Assembly (NCBI RefSeq): GCF_000949135.2
Contig: NZ_JTAN02000005.1
Location: 372,001-436,000 of the forward strand
Source: Burkholderia sp. USMB20
Lineage (GTDB): Bacteria; Pseudomonadota; Gammaproteobacteria; Burkholderiales; Burkholderiaceae
Length of the DNA stretch: 64,000 bases
Direction of reading: 5' to 3'
The notes under the pieces were generated by a model that was not told where the DNA came from, made no database searches, and worked only from the letters and a program-made list of their open reading frames with translations. Shown piece by piece: positions 8,064 through 16,860 of the stretch (within the stretch, counting starts at the first letter, position 1; the number at the start of each line of letters is the position of its first letter). The position numbers and the translations under genes were made by a program.

Positions 8064-8782
8064 CGTCGTTCTCCGGTGGATGCGGCGTCTCGGCGTCGCG
8101 GCATGCTGCAGGTGCGCAATGGCGGGCGCCGGCCCTGTCGCGGTCGTTGGCCGCGCCCATTGCCGACGCACCGCGGGAATAACCCGCGGCGCCGATTCAT
8201 TCCTTGTGGTGCGGCGCCATACTAATACGGGCAATATTACTTACTCAAGTCATTCCAACGATCCCCTCTACTCCACCTGGAAATACGCCAGATTCGAATA
8301 TTTTTGGCATTTTTTATGGTATGCGGAATCGATCAGAAGGTGGCGGCAATCGTTTGCGAGCGAGCCTTAAATCAATGGCACAACCAAATCATTTCCTTTA
8401 AATTCAAATAGATAAAATGTTTTAATCGATCGATTGAAGCGAGTTTTCAGAAATTTCCGTTAGCGGCGCCGGGCAATCGAATTTCCGGATTTACGAGAAT
8501 TTCACATAGCTCGACATTCTTTCGTTAAGTAATAAATCGAATCCGGAAACATTCGCGGCCATTGCACCGTCTTTACTGAAACCGTTTTAAACAAACTTCA
8601 AATTATTTAACCACCTTTCAATCTGTTTTTCCGCACGTGCACAATCGCGGCGGCATCGTCGGCTTGGTTCCTCCACCCTTCCATCTACCGTCGGACCCCG
8701 ATTTTTTATTGATTGAACGGTCAATAAAAAACCGCTAAGCTCTCGACTTCCAGGAACGGCCCGTCCGGGCGAAGGAGTCGCA
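8064..8782. other. AT-rich divergent control region between rhlA and betI
   Basis: No gene found. By hand count 8221-8640 holds 168 G+C in 420 bases (40%), against a clearly GC-rich surround. It carries the rhlA promoter (leftward) and the betI promoter (rightward). I could pin down only the BetI operator at 8703-8741; no convincing lux box was seen. Low G+C in a non-coding stretch ahead of a secondary-metabolite operon suits H-NS/MvaT-type binding, which is inference. Confidence 0.75.
8703..8741 (+). promoter_or_regulatory. betIBA promoter and BetI operator
   Basis: Perfect inverted repeat TTTTTATTGA (8703-8712) / TCAATAAAAA (8721-8730) with 8-base spacer; an inner palindrome ATTGA-ACGG-TCAAT (8712-8725) matches the core of known BetI sites. 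A plausible sigma-70 promoter overlaps: TTGAAC (8713-8718), 17 bases, TAAGCT (8736-8741). BetI would therefore repress by covering the -35 box until choline is present. Confidence 0.8.
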
Positions 8783-9367
8783 ATGCCGAAAGTCGGAATG
8801 CGGGAGATTCGTCGCGCGCAGTTGATCGACGCGACGCTGCGCTCGATCGACGAAGCCGGCCTGCCCGGCACGACGCTCGCCTCGGTCGCGCAGCGCGCGA
8901 ACATCTCGACGGGGATCGTCAGCCACTACTTCGGCGACAAGGACGGCCTGCTCGAAGCCACGATGCGGCACGTGCTGCGCGATCTGTGGGCGGCCACCAC
9001 GCGCCGCCGCGTCGCCGCCCGCAAGGACCCGCGCTCCCGGCTGCGCGCGATCGCCGCCGCGAACTTCGACGTCACGCAGGTCAGCACGCCCGTGATGAAG
9101 ACCTGGCTCGCGTTCTGGTCGCAGAGCATGCACGACGCGATGCTCAAGCGCCTGCAGCACGTGAACACGCGGCGCCTCCATTCGAACCTGTGCGCGGAAT
9201 TCGCCAAGGCGCTGCCGCGCGCGAAAGCACGGGAAGCCGCCAGCGGCCTCGCCGCGCTGATCGACGGCCTGTGGCTGCGCGGCGCGCTCGCCGGCGGCCC
9301 GATCGACACCCGGGCTGCACTGAAGCTCACCCACGATTACATCGACCTGCTGCTCGCGTCCGACTGA
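8783..9367 (+). CDS. betI: TetR-family choline-responsive repressor BetI
   Basis: Represses the bet genes and is released by choline. 194 residues, the usual BetI length. The N-terminal HTH is clear ([31 protein letters not shown], split around residues 30-60), preceded by [17 protein letters not shown]. The C-terminal ligand domain contains [12 protein letters not shown] and [15 protein letters not shown], diagnostic of BetI. First gene of betIBA, 32 bases before betB; its own operator overlaps the promoter, so it is autoregulated. Confidence 0.96.
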   Translation: MPKVGMREIRRAQLIDATLRSIDEAGLPGTTLASVAQRANISTGIVSHYFGDKDGLLEATMRHVLRDLWAATTRRRVAARKDPRSRLRAIAAANFDVTQVSTPVMKTWLAFWSQSMHDAMLKRLQHVNTRRLHSNLCAEFAKALPRAKAREAASGLAALIDGLWLRGALAGGPIDTRAALKLTHDYIDLLLASD

Positions 9368-9399
9368 CGCGTCGCGCACTCGCCCTCAAGGAGATCCTC

Positions 9400-10869
9400 A
9401 TGTCCGTATACGGTTTGCAGCGCCTCTACATCGGCGGCGGTTACGTCGACGCCACCAGCGGCAAGACTTTCGACACCTTCGATCCCGCCACCGGCGAACT
9501 GCTCGCGCAGGTGCAGCAGGCGAGCGCGGCCGACGTCGACCGCGCGGTCGCATCGGCGCAGGAAGGCCAGCGCGAATGGGCCGCGATGACCGCGATGCAG
9601 CGCTCGCGCATCCTCCGGCGCGCGGTCGACCTGCTGCGCGAACGCAACGACGAACTCGCGGCGATCGAGACGCGCGACACCGGCAAGCCGATCGGCGAGA
9701 CGCTCGCGGTCGACATCGTCACCGGCGCGGACGTGATCGAGTACTACGCGGGCCTCGCGACCGCGATCGAAGGGCTGCAGGTGCCGCTGCGCGCCGAGTC
9801 GTTCGTCTATACGCGCCGCGAGCCGCTCGGCGTGTGCGCGGGCATCGGCGCATGGAACTACCCGATCCAGATCGCCTGCTGGAAGACCGCACCCGCGCTC
9901 GCGGCCGGCAACGCGATGGTGTTCAAGCCGAGCGAGGTCACGCCGCTCACCGCGCTGAAGCTCGCGGAAATCTATACGGAAGCCGGCGTGCCGGCCGGCG
10001 TGTTCAACGTCGTGCAGGGCGACGGTTCGGTCGGCGCGCTGCTGACCGGCCATCCGGACATCGCGAAGGTGTCGTTTACCGGCGGCGTCGAGACCGGCAA
10101 GAAGGTGATGTCGCTGGCCGGCGCATCGTCGCTGAAGGAAGTGACGATGGAGCTCGGCGGCAAGTCGCCGCTGATCGTGTTCGAGGATGCCGACCTCGAC
10201 CGCGCCGCCGACATCGCGGTCACCGCCAACTTCTTCAGCTCGGGCCAGGTCTGCACCAACGGCACGCGCGTGTTCGTGCACGGCTCGGTGAAGGACGCGT
10301 TCACGCAGAAGGTGCTCGAACGCGTGAAGCGCATCCGCGTCGGCAAGCCGACCGATGCCGACACCAACTTCGGCCCGCTCGTGTCGGCCGCGCAGCTCGA
10401 CAAGGTGCTCGGCTTCATCGAGAGCGGCAAGGCCGAAGGCGCGAAGCTGCTCGCGGGCGGCACGCGCCTGACCGACGGCCACTTCGGCAACGGCCAGTAC
10501 GTCGCGCCGACCGTGTTCGGCGACTGCCGCGACGACATGAAGATCGTGCGCGAGGAGATTTTCGGGCCGGTGATGAGCATCCTCGAATTCGCATCGGAAG
10601 ACGAAGTGATCGCCCGCGCGAACGACACGCACTACGGCCTCGCGGCCGGCGTCGTGACCGAGAACCTGTCGCGCGCGCACCGCACGATCCACCGCCTCGA
10701 AGCCGGCATCTGCTGGATCAACACGTGGGGCGAATCGCCGGCCGAGATGCCGGTTGGCGGATACAAGCAATCCGGTGTCGGACGCGAGAACGGCATCACG
10801 ACGCTCGAACACTACACTCGAATCAAGTCGGTACAGGTCGAGCTCGGCCGTTACAACCCGGTGTTTTGA
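9400..10869 (+). CDS. betB: betaine aldehyde dehydrogenase
   Basis: Oxidises betaine aldehyde to glycine betaine with NAD(P)+. 489 residues, matching the family. Visible marks are the cofactor-binding PWNYP-like [21 protein letters not shown], the general base Glu in [11 protein letters not shown] and the catalytic Cys in [11 protein letters not shown] (~286). C-terminal [13 protein letters not shown] and the ending ELGRYNPVF are BetB-like. AAGGAG precedes the ATG at 9400. Middle gene of betIBA; stop lies 22 bases before betA. Confidence 0.96.
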   Translation: MSVYGLQRLYIGGGYVDATSGKTFDTFDPATGELLAQVQQASAADVDRAVASAQEGQREWAAMTAMQRSRILRRAVDLLRERNDELAAIETRDTGKPIGETLAVDIVTGADVIEYYAGLATAIEGLQVPLRAESFVYTRREPLGVCAGIGAWNYPIQIACWKTAPALAAGNAMVFKPSEVTPLTALKLAEIYTEAGVPAGVFNVVQGDGSVGALLTGHPDIAKVSFTGGVETGKKVMSLAGASSLKEVTMELGGKSPLIVFEDADLDRAADIAVTANFFSSGQVCTNGTRVFVHGSVKDAFTQKVLERVKRIRVGKPTDADTNFGPLVSAAQLDKVLGFIESGKAEGAKLLAGGTRLTDGHFGNGQYVAPTVFGDCRDDMKIVREEIFGPVMSILEFASEDEVIARANDTHYGLAAGVVTENLSRAHRTIHRLEAGICWINTWGESPAEMPVGGYKQSGVGRENGITTLEHYTRIKSVQVELGRYNPVF

Positions 10870-10891
10870 GAACGAGAGGAGATTCCCCGTC

Positions 10892-12592
10892 ATGACGACA
10901 CGCGAATACGACTACATCATCTGCGGCGCGGGCTCCGCGGGCAACGTGCTCGCGACGCGCCTGACGGAAGATCCGAATGTCACGGTGCTGCTGCTCGAAG
11001 CGGGCGGCCCCGACTACCGCTTCGACTTCCGTACGCAGATGCCGGCGGCGCTCGCCTATCCGCTGCAGGGCCGTCGCTACAACTGGGCCTACGAGACCGA
11101 CCCCGAGCCGCACATGGACAACCGCCGGATGGAATGCGGCCGCGGCAAGGGGCTCGGCGGCTCGTCGCTGATCAACGGGATGTGCTACATCCGCGGCAAC
11201 GCGCTCGACTACGACAACTGGTCGACGCACAAGGGGCTCGAGAACTGGACCTATCTCGACTGCCTGCCGTACTTCAAGAAGGCCGAGACGCGCGACGTCG
11301 GCCCGAACGATTACCACGGCGGCGACGGCCCCGTGTCGGTCACGACCAGCAAGCCGGGCGTGAATCCGCTGTTCGAGGCGATGGTCGATGCGGGCGTGCA
11401 GGCCGGTTATCCGCGCACCGACGACCTGAACGGTTATCAGCAGGAAGGGTTCGGCCCGATGGACCGCACCGTCACGCCGAAGGGCCGTCGCGCGAGCACC
11501 GCGCGCGGCTATCTCGACCAGGCGCGCGCGCGGCCGAACCTCGAGATCGTCACGCACGCGCTCGCCGATCGCATCCTGTTCGACGGCAAGCGCGCATCGG
11601 GGGTCACGTACCTGCGCGGCAGCGAGCGCGCGACCGCGCATGCGCGCCGCGAAGTGCTCGTGTGCAGCGGCGCGATCGCATCGCCGCAACTGCTGCAGCG
11701 CTCGGGCGTCGGCCCCGGCGCGTGGCTGAAGGAACTCGACATCCCCGTCGTGCTCGACCTGCCCGGCGTCGGCCAGAACCTGCAGGATCACCTGGAGATG
11801 TACATCCAGTACGAGTGCAAGGAGCCGGTGTCGCTGTATCCGGCGCTCAAGTGGTGGAACCAGCCGAAGATCGGCCTCGAATGGATGCTGAACGGCACCG
11901 GCCTCGGCGCGACCAACCACTTCGAGGCGGGCGGCTTCATCCGCACGCGCGACGACGACCTGTGGCCGAACATCCAGTATCACTTCCTGCCCGTCGCGAT
12001 CAACTACAACGGCTCGAACGCGATCGAGATGCACGGTTTCCAGGCGCACGTCGGTTCGATGCGTTCGCCGAGCCGCGGCCGCGTGAAGCTGCGCTCGCGC
12101 GACCCGAACGATCATCCGAGCATCCTGTTCAACTACATGGCCGAAGCGCTCGACTGGCGCGAGTTCCGCGATGCGATCCGCGCGACGCGCGAGATCATGC
12201 GGCAGCCCGCGCTCGACCGCTATCGCGGCCGCGAGCTGAACCCGGGCGCCGATTGCAAGACCGACAAGGAACTCGACGCGTTCGTGCGGGCCCGCGCTGA
12301 AACCGCGTTCCATCCGTCGTGCTCGTGCAAAATGGGTTACGACGACATGGCCGTGGTCGACGAGGAAGGCCGCGTGCACGGGCTCGACGGGCTGCGCGTG
12401 GTCGACGCGTCGATCATGCCGATCATCACGACCGGCAACCTGAACGCGCCGACGATCATGATTGCAGAGAAGATCGCCGACAAGATCCGCGGACGCAAGC
12501 CGCTCGCGCGTGTCGACGTGCCTTACTTCGTCGCGAACGGCGCGATGGCGCGCAATGTCGCGAAGGCGGTTCGGCAGCCGGAAACGGCATAA
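10892..12592 (+). CDS. betA: choline dehydrogenase (GMC oxidoreductase)
   Basis: Membrane-associated FAD enzyme oxidising choline to betaine aldehyde. 566 residues, standard for BetA. N-terminal dinucleotide fold [20 protein letters not shown] signature [17 protein letters not shown] (~85-100), second GMC signature [16 protein letters not shown] (~262-277) and the active-site His in HPSCSCKMG (~470), then the C-terminal [16 protein letters not shown]. Last gene of the operon, followed 40 bases later by a terminator. With betB it converts choline to the osmoprotectant glycine betaine. Confidence 0.96.
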   Translation: MTTREYDYIICGAGSAGNVLATRLTEDPNVTVLLLEAGGPDYRFDFRTQMPAALAYPLQGRRYNWAYETDPEPHMDNRRMECGRGKGLGGSSLINGMCYIRGNALDYDNWSTHKGLENWTYLDCLPYFKKAETRDVGPNDYHGGDGPVSVTTSKPGVNPLFEAMVDAGVQAGYPRTDDLNGYQQEGFGPMDRTVTPKGRRASTARGYLDQARARPNLEIVTHALADRILFDGKRASGVTYLRGSERATAHARREVLVCSGAIASPQLLQRSGVGPGAWLKELDIPVVLDLPGVGQNLQDHLEMYIQYECKEPVSLYPALKWWNQPKIGLEWMLNGTGLGATNHFEAGGFIRTRDDDLWPNIQYHFLPVAINYNGSNAIEMHGFQAHVGSMRSPSRGRVKLRSRDPNDHPSILFNYMAEALDWREFRDAIRATREIMRQPALDRYRGRELNPGADCKTDKELDAFVRARAETAFHPSCSCKMGYDDMAVVDEEGRVHGLDGLRVVDASIMPIITTGNLNAPTIMIAEKIADKIRGRKPLARVDVPYFVANGAMARNVAKAVRQPETA

Positions 12593-12631
12593 CCGCGCAA
12601 GCGCCCTCCCCGGGCGCAGCAGCAACCTGCA

Positions 12632-12665
12632 CGGCTCGCGGCGTTCTCGCCGCGAGCCGTTTTTC
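12632..12665. terminator. rho-independent terminator after betA
   Basis: Perfect 12-bp stem CGGCTCGCGGCG / CGCCGCGAGCCG around a TTCT loop, followed by TTTTTC. It lies between the convergent ends of betA and the minus-strand gene stopping at 12669. Confidence 0.95.
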
Positions 12666-12668
12666 ATT

Positions 12669-13787
12669 TCATCGGGCGCGCTCGGCGCCCGTATTGAACC
12701 GCGTGGTCGCAGCCGCCCTCGGCCGCACGCGTTTCGCGCGCACGATCGGATTCGATCGCGACGTCAGGCTCATCGCGCCGCGCAAGCGATCGAACGCGAC
12801 ATTCTCCGTCGGTCCGAAGCGGCCGACCGCCGGCCACGCGAGCGCTTCATCGAGCCACGTCTGCCACGCGTCGCCGTGAAAGCGCCGCGCGAATTCGCGC
12901 ACGATGCCCGGCGCCGCGATCACGATGCCCGCCAGCAGGTAATACGCCCAGAAACTGCCCGCGCCGACGAGCCGGTCGAGACGGCATACGGACACCGCCG
13001 CGAACAGACCGTCCATCGACGCGAGATCGGTGCGCCGTTCGCGAATCGCGCGCGCAACGAGGTTGTGCCGACCGCCGTACGCAGCGAAGGACACCCCGTT
13101 GCCGGCGGCAAGCTCCGCGCAGAACATCACGAGCGCGGCCATCTCGTCGACGCGCGCGGCATCGTCGCGCGGCCCGCAGATGCGCAGCACGATTGCGTCG
13201 ATGATCGCCCCGGGCCGGGCCGACGGCGCCACGCAGGCCGCCGCGACGGCCGCGCGTCGTTCTCTCAGGTTCTTCGCGGGCGGTGCTTCGCCGTTCGCGG
13301 ATGGTTCCCGTACTTCGTGCTCGCCGCCATCGTCGCCGCCGGGTTCGACACCGCCGGCAATCCGCTCGAGCGCGGCCCAGCCGTCGTCGGGATCGTCGAA
13401 AGCCCATGCATCGACGAAGCCGTGCGCCGACTCGAATACCGCGCGCGATCCGCGGCAGCGTCGCTCGGCATCCGCGAGCTGTGCCGTGTCGGGAACGTGC
13501 AGGCACGCGCCGAGCGGATCGCTCGCGTCGCACGCGCAACCGCCGCCGTCCGTTGCAATCCACGGCGCGAGTTCGTGCAGGACGGCGATCGCTTCGCGCG
13601 ACGGGTTCGCACCGGCTCGCCCGCGGGCCGCGCGCGCCGGCAGGACGGCCGGTGCATCGGCGTCGACCGTCGCCACGCAAACCGCTTCGTTCAGGTGTTC
13701 GATCAGGTACTGCAGCCACGCGGCCGTGCGCAGCCGGTCGAGCGTCGCACCGCGGGCATCGCCATACTTCGCTGGGTCGGTAAGCAT
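12669..13787 (-). CDS. conserved hypothetical protein
   Basis: 372 residues from the ATG at 13787 (MLTDPAKYG). I do not recognise a family. The composition is soluble, Ala/Arg-rich, with a central segment rich in Cys (GGCACDASDPLGACLHV, ~85-100), an acidic Gly/Glu linker near 165-185 (VEPGGDDGGEHEV) and a C-terminal half with aromatic helices (FWAYYLLAGIVIAAPGIVREF). Codon use matches neighbours, so it is likely a real resident gene. The upstream ribosome site is weak (GGA), so the start is uncertain. It is separated from the secreted-protein gene at 14012 by 224 bases and need not share its function. Confidence 0.65.
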   Translation of the reverse strand: MLTDPAKYGDARGATLDRLRTAAWLQYLIEHLNEAVCVATVDADAPAVLPARAARGRAGANPSREAIAVLHELAPWIATDGGGCACDASDPLGACLHVPDTAQLADAERRCRGSRAVFESAHGFVDAWAFDDPDDGWAALERIAGGVEPGGDDGGEHEVREPSANGEAPPAKNLRERRAAVAAACVAPSARPGAIIDAIVLRICGPRDDAARVDEMAALVMFCAELAAGNGVSFAAYGGRHNLVARAIRERRTDLASMDGLFAAVSVCRLDRLVGAGSFWAYYLLAGIVIAAPGIVREFARRFHGDAWQTWLDEALAWPAVGRFGPTENVAFDRLRGAMSLTSRSNPIVRAKRVRPRAAATTRFNTGAERAR

Positions 13788-14011
13788 CGGGGGTCCGCAA
13801 TGGTTGTCTTGTGTCGGTCGAAGCAGGCGGCACGGTGCGCCGCACCGGCCCCCTGCACGGCCGCCCGCCTCGGATCGCAAGGCAGGCGGCCCGCCGGCCG
13901 TCGCGCCGCTACGCGCGACGACGCGGATGCATCGCGAAACCGGAACGCCCGCCCGCGCATTCCTGCACGGCCCTCATTCATCGCGGGCGTCCGGCCTCGA
14001 TCAGGTGCCGC

Positions 14012-14515
14012 TTACTGCACGTGGAACTTCGGCGACGTGGCAACCGTGCCGCTGACCGTACAGTCCGGCGTCAGCACCGCGTTGTTGAACGTCAGCGACG
14101 AGTTCGGATCGCTCCACGTCGTCACGATCTTGCTCGGCCCGCAGGTACCGAGCAGCGTCACGGTCACCTTCGCGTTGTTGATCGTCAGTTGCGTCGTGCT
14201 GTCGGCCTGCCCCGTCCACGGTGCCGCGCTGGTCGCACTGCCGCTGATCAGGCCGCACGTCGCGCCGCCCGCGAACGTCGTCGACGTGATGTTGACGATG
14301 CCCGTCGAGCTGATCGTGCCGTTGAACGTCGCGTTGCAGCTCGCGTTGATCGCCCCCTTGGCCAGGACCGTGAGGCCCGTCGCGGAGAACGGCTCCCCGT
14401 TCGGGTTCATCGCGTGCCCGTCGACGCGCGAAACGGTCACGGCGAAAGCAGGCGCGGCCGAAACCACGGTGAATGCCACTGCAGCAACAAGCGATACGAG
14501 TTTGCGAATGCTCAT
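14012..14515 (-). CDS. secreted PraB-like protein
   Basis: 167 residues with a clear Sec signal peptide (MSIRKLVSLVAAVAFTV, cleavage after PAFA near residue 27) and a beta-rich, Thr/Ser/Asn-rich mature part. The pattern NGEPFSATGLTVLAKG, ASCNATFNGTISS, LLGTCGPSKIVTTW and SLTFNNAVLTPDC with spaced Cys residues resembles the family annotated as alkane-oxidation activator PraB, a surface or biofilm-associated secreted protein in Pseudomonas. That assignment comes from recall of the pattern, not a search. It is the last gene of a row that also encodes OmpW and two lipoproteins, all exported, so a cell-surface role is likely. Confidence 0.6.
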   Translation of the reverse strand: MSIRKLVSLVAAVAFTVVSAAPAFAVTVSRVDGHAMNPNGEPFSATGLTVLAKGAINASCNATFNGTISSTGIVNITSTTFAGGATCGLISGSATSAAPWTGQADSTTQLTINNAKVTVTLLGTCGPSKIVTTWSDPNSSLTFNNAVLTPDCTVSGTVATSPKFHVQ

Positions 14516-14638
14516 TTGAACTGCCCCCTCTCTCTTCACAAATGGCGGCACGCCGCCAGGAACGCGACACGCCGGCCGGATTCGCCCGGCCGCGCGGTCG
14601 CAGGAAGCCGCCGGCGTGCGCGATGCACGCCGGACGGC

Positions 14639-15463
14639 TCAGAACCTGTAGGAAACACCGACGAACGTGATCAGCGGGTCCGCCTTCAGCCGAGTGCGCG
14701 TGGTCGCGAGCGTCGAGCCGTCGGCGGCCTTGATCACGAGCGACGAGTAGGTCTTCAGCGGCATGTAGGTCAGCGTCGCCGTGAGCCCCCAGTGCTTGTC
14801 GATCGCATAGCTCGCGCCGACGTTGTAGACCGGCGTGAACGACGACGACGCCTTGCCCTCCACCGACGTCGGCCCCGGCTTGCTGGCGCCGGCCGCGAGC
14901 ACGCTGCCGAGGTTCTCGTTGATGTCCTTCGCGAAGTTGCCGTTCAGTTCGATGTTGCTGAACCAGCTGTAGGCCACGCCGATCCCGACGAACGGGCGGA
15001 ACTTCGCGGTCGGTGCATTGAAGTAGTACTGCAGAATGATCGTCGGGCTCCATTGCCGCGCGTTCTTCACGGCCGGCTGGTTCGCCGGCTTGTCCATGTC
15101 GACGCTGCCGAGCGAACCGGCCGGACCCGGCGGCCTGATCACGCCGTGACCGGTCAGCGTGAACTCGGGCGGCACGCCGAGCACCGACGTCACCGCGATG
15201 TGGTCGGTGAAGAAATGCGTGAGCGTGAGGCCGACCGTATCGGCGTTGTTGACCGTCAGGCTCGTGCCCGGCGACGTGAACGAACCGGGCAGCCGCAGCG
15301 GCCCGTTGATCGGCATGCTCGCGAGATTCGTCGTCAGCCCGTTGGTCGAATCCTGCGGCATGATGTGCAGCCAGCCCAGCGTCGCGACGTTGTCGCCCGC
15401 CTGCTGGGCCGATGCGAGCGTCGACACGCCTGCGACGACACCCGCGACAATCAGCTTCTTCAT
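14639..15463 (-). CDS. OmpW-family outer-membrane protein
   Basis: 274 residues with a signal peptide (MKKLIVAGVVAGVSTLASA) and an eight-strand barrel of the OmpW/AlkL type: LTLTHFFTDHIAVTSVLGVPP, PTIILQYYFNA, FRPFVGIGVAYSWFSNI, YNVGASYAIDKHWGLTATLTYMPL and a C-terminal FVGVSYRF ending in Phe. The family forms narrow channels for hydrophobic molecules across the outer membrane. It is somewhat longer than E. coli OmpW (212) owing to extra loops. GAGGGGAGA precedes the ATG. Sits between the PraB-like gene and the lipoprotein genes in the same direction. Confidence 0.88.
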   Translation of the reverse strand: MKKLIVAGVVAGVSTLASAQQAGDNVATLGWLHIMPQDSTNGLTTNLASMPINGPLRLPGSFTSPGTSLTVNNADTVGLTLTHFFTDHIAVTSVLGVPPEFTLTGHGVIRPPGPAGSLGSVDMDKPANQPAVKNARQWSPTIILQYYFNAPTAKFRPFVGIGVAYSWFSNIELNGNFAKDINENLGSVLAAGASKPGPTSVEGKASSSFTPVYNVGASYAIDKHWGLTATLTYMPLKTYSSLVIKAADGSTLATTRTRLKADPLITFVGVSYRF

Positions 15464-15535
15464 CAAGTCTCCCCTCGTTTCGTCCGGGCACCGCGCCGTT
15501 GCGCGCGGCACCGCCGTATCTCCATCCATGCGCGG

Positions 15536-16789
15536 TTACTGCACGAACGCACCGACCGTGAAGTACGGATTGCGCGTATCGGCCATGTCGAGGAACCCGA
15601 ACACGCCGCCGGTGAACACGAACTTGCCGGTCGCCGGCCCCGACGCCGCGTCCGCGTGCACGGTCGTCACGACGCCCGGCACCTTCTGCGTGTAGTCGAG
15701 GTTCAGCGCGCGCGTGAGCGCGGCCTGCGATGCGTTGAACGGATCGAGCAGCGTCGCCTGCGCACCGACGAGCGCGGTCGCGCGATAGTTGAACGCACTG
15801 TCGACGCCCGTGTACTCGCCGTTCTGCGAGCCCTGCGCGATCGCCGCCTGCGGGCTCAGGAGCGAGATGCCCGATTCGTCGTCGGCGCTCGGCGGGCCCT
15901 GCGTGAGGTCCGCGTTCGCGGCGCCCGTGCGGATGAAAACCGGCACGAGCTGGTTGCGCAGCTTGCCGACGATCAGGATCCCCTTGCCGGCCTTCGCCGG
16001 ATCGAGCGCGGCGAGCGTCGGCGCAAGCTGCGGCTGGTAGTTCAGCGACTGGAACGCCGGTGCGTCCGCGCGCAGCGTGAATGGCTGGTTCACGGTCGCG
16101 CTCGACGCGAGCGGCTGACCGCCGTTCTTCTTGCCGAAGTTGTCGGTCTCGACATAGCTGCCGTCCGCATGGATCGTCACCTGCTGGTCGAGCGCCACCG
16201 GCTGGAAATTCTGCGACGGCACCTGGTGGTAGCCGAGCTGGTTGTACGTGCCGGCGATCTTCGACAGATCGGTTTCGAGCGACGAGAAGCTGATGAACGG
16301 GTAGTACGGGAATGTCGTCTTCGGAATCCTGCCGACACCGATCACGCCGTCGAACTGGATCGTCGCGCCGGGAATCGCGCCGCCGAGCACACCTTCGCCG
16401 AGGAACAGGCGCGCCGGACGGCTCGGATCGAGGCTCGCGTTCTGCATCCGGAACGTGCACTGGTTCAGCTTCACGGTCGGCAGGCCCGTTTCGTCGACCA
16501 GCGTGCCGTCGACGACGTTGGCCGGCGCGGTGTCGCGCGTCGGTTGCACGGTGCCGGTGGCGGTCGGCACCGGCGAGGCGAGGTAGGTCATCCGGTACGT
16601 CATCTTCGTCGTGTCGAGCTGCACCTTCACGAGTTCGCCCGAGCCGGAGCCGCCGACGAACACCGTGCCGTAGTCGATGGCCTGCGGGCACAGCCGGACC
16701 ACCGGTGCGGGCGGCGGGTCGCCATCACCGCCGCAGGCAGCCAGCACGGGCGCGAGCGACGCCGCGGCCATCCAATGCTTCACATTCAT
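15536..16789 (-). CDS. DUF2957-type lipoprotein, paralogue 1
   Basis: 417 residues; lipobox LAAC at 16-19 then GGDGDPPPAPV. The mature part has LCPQAIDYGTVFVGGSGSGE, GVLGGAIPGATIQFDG, FPYYPFISFSSLETDLSKIAGTYN-type blocks and ends DTRNPYFTVGAFVQ. The neighbouring gene encodes a protein with the same blocks in the same order, so the two are tandem paralogues. I believe they belong to DUF2957, seen mainly in Burkholderiaceae, function unknown; the name should be checked. Surface or periplasmic lipoprotein, probably co-expressed with OmpW. Confidence 0.75.
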   Translation of the reverse strand: MNVKHWMAAASLAPVLAACGGDGDPPPAPVVRLCPQAIDYGTVFVGGSGSGELVKVQLDTTKMTYRMTYLASPVPTATGTVQPTRDTAPANVVDGTLVDETGLPTVKLNQCTFRMQNASLDPSRPARLFLGEGVLGGAIPGATIQFDGVIGVGRIPKTTFPYYPFISFSSLETDLSKIAGTYNQLGYHQVPSQNFQPVALDQQVTIHADGSYVETDNFGKKNGGQPLASSATVNQPFTLRADAPAFQSLNYQPQLAPTLAALDPAKAGKGILIVGKLRNQLVPVFIRTGAANADLTQGPPSADDESGISLLSPQAAIAQGSQNGEYTGVDSAFNYRATALVGAQATLLDPFNASQAALTRALNLDYTQKVPGVVTTVHADAASGPATGKFVFTGGVFGFLDMADTRNPYFTVGAFVQ

Positions 16790-16860
16790 AGGATTCCTCT
16801 TGAATTTCGATTCGCCGGCGGCGACGCGTGCGCCGCCGGTGTTCCGGGTTCAGTCCGCGG

